Assembly (NCBI GenBank): GCA_041584055.1
Contig: JBFHER010000151.1
Coordinates: 1 to 9,484, forward strand
DNA: 9,484 nt
Reading direction: 5' to 3'
Origin: JBFHER01 sp041584055
GTDB taxonomy: Bacteria > Bacteroidota > Bacteroidia > Bacteroidales > UBA5342
Under the pieces are notes generated by a model. That model did not search any database. It was given only the letters and a program-made list of their open reading frames with translations, and was not told the DNA's origin. The position numbers were made by a program, and so were the translations under genes. Positions 6,890 to 9,484 of the stretch are shown in pieces (the stretch's first letter is position 1; each line of letters starts with the position of its first letter).

Positions 6890-8032
6890 ATGAGAAAGTT
6901 TATAATTACCGCAGTATGCATAGCACTTTGCAATGGACTTATGCTAAGTGCACAGGATAAAAGTCATTATCCGGACTTTAGTTGGGATAAAGTACCGGTT
7001 GCCTTTCATTTTGCAAAGAGAACAGGTTTGATGACCCCTGAAGAAGCCAACTTTGTTGTTTCTCATGCATCGTTCATCTGTCTTGAAAAAGGACATGGAG
7101 GAAGTGAGTTTAAATCAACTGAAGAGGGGATAGAAAAAGAAGCACAGCAATTAAAGCGACTGAATCCAAACATGAAGGTTATTTTTTATTGGAACACCTT
7201 CCTTGATTACCCGATGTTCGAAGCGCATGAGGAATATAGTCAACATCCTGAATGGTGGCTAAAAACAAAAGATGGGGACTTGGATCTTAAGAATGGAAAC
7301 ATTAAACGGTATGATCTTTCAAATCCAGAGGTGCGGAACTGGTGGAGTGATGTTGCAAAAAAAGCCCTTGATGAAGGATCTTCGGATGGGGTTTTCATGG
7401 ATGCCTTTCCGCAGATAGCTGCATCTGGTAATAAACAGCTTTGGGGTGAGGACAAGTATCAGGCCATACAGCAAGGATTGAAAGATGTTATCAGGGAAAC
7501 CCGCCAAAAAGTGGGAGCCAATAAGTTGATTGTCTATAACGGCATCCGTTCAACGCCGGATCAAAAAATCGGATATGATTTTCCGGAACATACAGATGCA
7601 GTGATGATCGAGCATTTCGGCAATTTTAACAGCGGTTCTAAAGAATGCATGATGGCAGATATTCAGGCCATGAGTGATGCCGGAAAACAAGGGAAAATAG
7701 TGGTGCTCAAAGCATGGCCGGGCTTTACGTTTATTGATCAGGAAGCAAAGAAATTGCCACTGGATGAAAAACGAAAAATGGCACAAAAAAACATCACCTT
7801 TCCATTGGCTTGTTTTCTGGCCGGAGCACAGAAGCATTCTTACTTTATTTACAACTGGGGATATGTGATTGATAATGGATGCCTTGAGTGGTATCCGGAA
7901 TTGGACAGACCGCTTGGGGAACCACTGGGGGATGTTACCATAAATGGATGGGAACTAAATCGCGAATTTGAATACCTTTCGGTTTGGGTCAATCTTGAAA
8001 CAAAGGAAGCCAAACTGAATTGGAAGAAGTAA
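6890..8032 (+). CDS. Secreted putative glycoside hydrolase, TIM-barrel type, family not assigned
   Basis: The start is taken as ATG at 6890, giving 380 residues, because a typical signal peptide follows directly (MRKFIITAVCIALC to LSAQ, about 1-22). An in-frame TTG at 6839 would add 17 charged residues before it. No lipobox or T9SS tail is seen, so it is probably periplasmic. The mature part shows alternating strands and helices of a TIM barrel: FICLEKGHGG (62-71), KVIFYWNTFLDYP (96-108), DLSNPEVRNWW (142-152), DGVFMDAFP (166-174), VMIEHFG (238-244), GKIVVLKAWPGF (268-279), YFIYNWGY (318-325). The DxxNPxVRxWW and DGVFMD pieces are typical of hydrolase barrels. D171 and E241 are plausible catalytic acids, by inference. 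It resembles proteins annotated as hypothetical glycosyl hydrolases (GHL15-like); the GH168 endo-fucanase family is another comparison worth making given the neighbours. Gaps of 67 bp to the fucosidase and 23 bp to the sulfatase indicate one operon. Confidence 0.75.
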   Translation: MRKFIITAVCIALCNGLMLSAQDKSHYPDFSWDKVPVAFHFAKRTGLMTPEEANFVVSHASFICLEKGHGGSEFKSTEEGIEKEAQQLKRLNPNMKVIFYWNTFLDYPMFEAHEEYSQHPEWWLKTKDGDLDLKNGNIKRYDLSNPEVRNWWSDVAKKALDEGSSDGVFMDAFPQIAASGNKQLWGEDKYQAIQQGLKDVIRETRQKVGANKLIVYNGIRSTPDQKIGYDFPEHTDAVMIEHFGNFNSGSKECMMADIQAMSDAGKQGKIVVLKAWPGFTFIDQEAKKLPLDEKRKMAQKNITFPLACFLAGAQKHSYFIYNWGYVIDNGCLEWYPELDRPLGEPLGDVTINGWELNREFEYLSVWVNLETKEAKLNWKK

Positions 8033-8055
8033 ACGTTGTTTATTTAAAAACAGGG

Positions 8056-9459
8056 ATGAATAAAAATTATCAAATAATAATTCTTTTTGTCTTTGTACTG
8101 TTATTAAGTGGATGTGGTACAAGGCAAATTGAAACAACAAGGAAAATAACTGAGAAACCAAATATCCTTTTTATTTTTGCAGATGACTGGGGCTATGGAG
8201 ATTTAGGGTGCTATGGAAATACAGAAGTGTTGACTCCCAATCTCGACAAGCTTGCCGCACAGGGAACCCGTTACACTCAGTTTCATGTGACAAGTGGTGT
8301 TTGTTCTCCCAGTCGAAGTTCAGTGATTACCGGCCATTTTCCGGCCCGGCATAATGTGCACGGTCATTTTGCAGGAAATGAGGTGAATGCAAAAAGAGGA
8401 ATGCCCAATTGGCTTGACGCAACCTTGCCTGTTTATTTGCCGCAAATGATGCAAAAAGCTGGTTACGCTACAGCGCATTTTGGAAAATGGCATTTGGGTG
8501 GAGGTGGAGCGCCTAATGGCGACTTAACTGCACCCGAACCCGGGGTATACGGTTACAACGAAACCAGGGTCTGGAATGGAAACGGTCCAACATGGAAGGG
8601 AGACCAACCATGGCCATCCACCAGATACATGGATAGCGACACCTTGTGGGTGCAAAGTTCCAGTCGCATTGCGGTGGATGCCACAATTGACTTCCTGAAA
8701 CGAAACAAAGACAAGCCCATGTTTGTCAACCTTTGGTTGAAAGACCCACATACGCCATTATGGCCTTCTGATGAGCAGCGGAAACCTTACAAGGGAATTC
8801 ATCCCGATAAAGAAACCTATTATGCTGTTTTAACAGATGCTGATTACCACATTGGAAGGTTGTTGGATGCCATGACCTCAATGGGGCTGGATGAGAATAC
8901 AATTGTTATTTTTAGCAGTGATAATGGCCCGGCAGATTATCCCCCTGCAAAAATAGCAGGTTCAACAGGCGGTCTGAAAGGGCGCAAGACAAATGTGTTT
9001 GAGGGAGGCGTAAATGTACCCTTTATTGTTCGTTGGCCGGGTCATGTGAACCCTGCAAAAGTAGATCACAGAAGCGTACTGTCTACAGTTGACCTATTAC
9101 CAACATTTTGCGAACTTGCAAAACAACAACTGCCTTCGGATTATTTGCCTGATGGGGAAAGTTTTATGCCCATATTCAATAATTTACCCTTCAAAAGAAC
9201 AAAACCATTGTTCTGGGAGTGGAACTTTTCAATAAATAGACCGGAGCATCCCAACAGCTGGGTATACCTGGCAGTACGCAGTGGTGACTGGAAACTTTTA
9301 GCGAATAAGAGTCGTGACCGGATTGAACTTTATAATATAGCGGATGACCAATTTGAAATGAATAATATGGCTCCGGAAAAAAATGAAAAAGTAAAGGAAC
9401 TGATCCAATTGTGGGATGCGTGGAAGCGTTCAATCAATACAAATAAAATAATTAATTAA
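8056..9459 (+). CDS. S1-family (formylglycine-dependent) sulfatase, lipoprotein
   Basis: Such enzymes hydrolyse sulfate esters, here probably on a sulfated glycan. ATG at 8056 gives 467 residues, normal for the family, and opens a lipoprotein signal with lipobox LLSGC (C20). An in-frame TTG at 8020 would lie inside the previous gene and is rejected. Active-site pieces are complete: metal-binding D43 and D44 in FADDWGYGD, the CSPSR motif at 83-87 whose C83 would become formylglycine, GKWHLG at 143-148 (K144, H146), PHTP with H232, SSDNG with D289 and N290, and K311 before FEGG (315-318). Because the key residue is cysteine, an anaerobic-type or FGE maturase elsewhere in the genome is needed. 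The residues after C20 (GTRQ) lack the acidic surface-export signal known in Bacteroidota, so a periplasm-facing anchor is more likely than the cell surface. The S1 subfamily and thus the sulfate position are not readable by eye. Confidence 0.95.
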   Translation: MNKNYQIIILFVFVLLLSGCGTRQIETTRKITEKPNILFIFADDWGYGDLGCYGNTEVLTPNLDKLAAQGTRYTQFHVTSGVCSPSRSSVITGHFPARHNVHGHFAGNEVNAKRGMPNWLDATLPVYLPQMMQKAGYATAHFGKWHLGGGGAPNGDLTAPEPGVYGYNETRVWNGNGPTWKGDQPWPSTRYMDSDTLWVQSSSRIAVDATIDFLKRNKDKPMFVNLWLKDPHTPLWPSDEQRKPYKGIHPDKETYYAVLTDADYHIGRLLDAMTSMGLDENTIVIFSSDNGPADYPPAKIAGSTGGLKGRKTNVFEGGVNVPFIVRWPGHVNPAKVDHRSVLSTVDLLPTFCELAKQQLPSDYLPDGESFMPIFNNLPFKRTKPLFWEWNFSINRPEHPNSWVYLAVRSGDWKLLANKSRDRIELYNIADDQFEMNNMAPEKNEKVKELIQLWDAWKRSINTNKIIN

Positions 9460-9484
9460 ATGTTTTAACCAATGTCTTTCTACA
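9460..9484. other. Short 3' edge after the sulfatase
   Basis: Twenty-five bases remain. No terminator is visible before the edge, so the transcript may run on. An ATG at 9472 with four open codons could begin another operon gene, but too little is present to call it. Confidence 0.3.

Noticed and set aside
8020..8055. In-frame TTG extension of the sulfatase overlapping the previous gene
   Set aside because: The ATG at 8056 begins a standard lipoprotein signal and has a purine-rich stretch before it; the extension adds nothing family-like.
9472..9484. ATG that could begin a further operon gene
   Set aside because: Only four codons are visible before the window ends and there is no clear ribosome binding site.

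Overview
The window looks like part of a polysaccharide utilization locus (PUL) from a member of the Bacteroidota. The evidence is a SusD/RagB-type outer-membrane nutrient-binding protein, a very large secreted protein with a type IX secretion (T9SS) type A sorting tail, AT-rich leaders with weak Shine-Dalgarno signals, and a run of exported carbohydrate-active enzymes. T9SS plus a sulfatase and a fucosidase suggests a free-living, probably marine or sediment Bacteroidota such as the Marinilabiliales or Flavobacteriia rather than a typical gut Bacteroides. That placement is inference.

All five genes lie on the + strand. Bases 2-898 hold the C-terminal half of a SusD-like protein; its partner SusC would be expected upstream, outside the window. 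After 189 bp comes a 1205-residue secreted protein (1088-4705) in the slot where SusE/SusF-type surface glycan-binding proteins usually sit. It is built from two collinear copies of one architecture (a lamin-tail-like domain plus three small beta modules) followed by a T9SS sorting tail. A strong intrinsic terminator (4752-4787) closes this unit.

The 308-bp gap at 4706-5013 carries that terminator, a small hairpin, a weak promoter candidate and a perfect 10+2+10 bp palindrome 23 bp before the next start codon, a likely operator. The second unit follows: a GH29 alpha-L-fucosidase (5014-6822), a secreted TIM-barrel-like putative glycoside hydrolase of uncertain family (6890-8032) and a lipoprotein S1-type sulfatase with a formylglycine motif (8056-9459). 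The gaps are 67 and 23 bp with no terminator visible, so the three are probably co-transcribed.

Together the genes fit breakdown of a sulfated, fucose-containing glycan such as fucoidan, another sulfated fucan or a sulfated mucin-like glycan. The surface proteins would capture the glycan and SusC/D would import fragments. The sulfatase would remove sulfate, the fucosidase would release terminal L-fucose, and the uncharacterised hydrolase might cleave the backbone or another linkage. The substrate is inferred from gene content only. The most unusual items are the duplicated lamin-tail/T9SS protein, the unassigned hydrolase between fucosidase and sulfatase, and the palindromic operator candidate. 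No RNA genes, insertion sequences or CRISPR arrays were seen.
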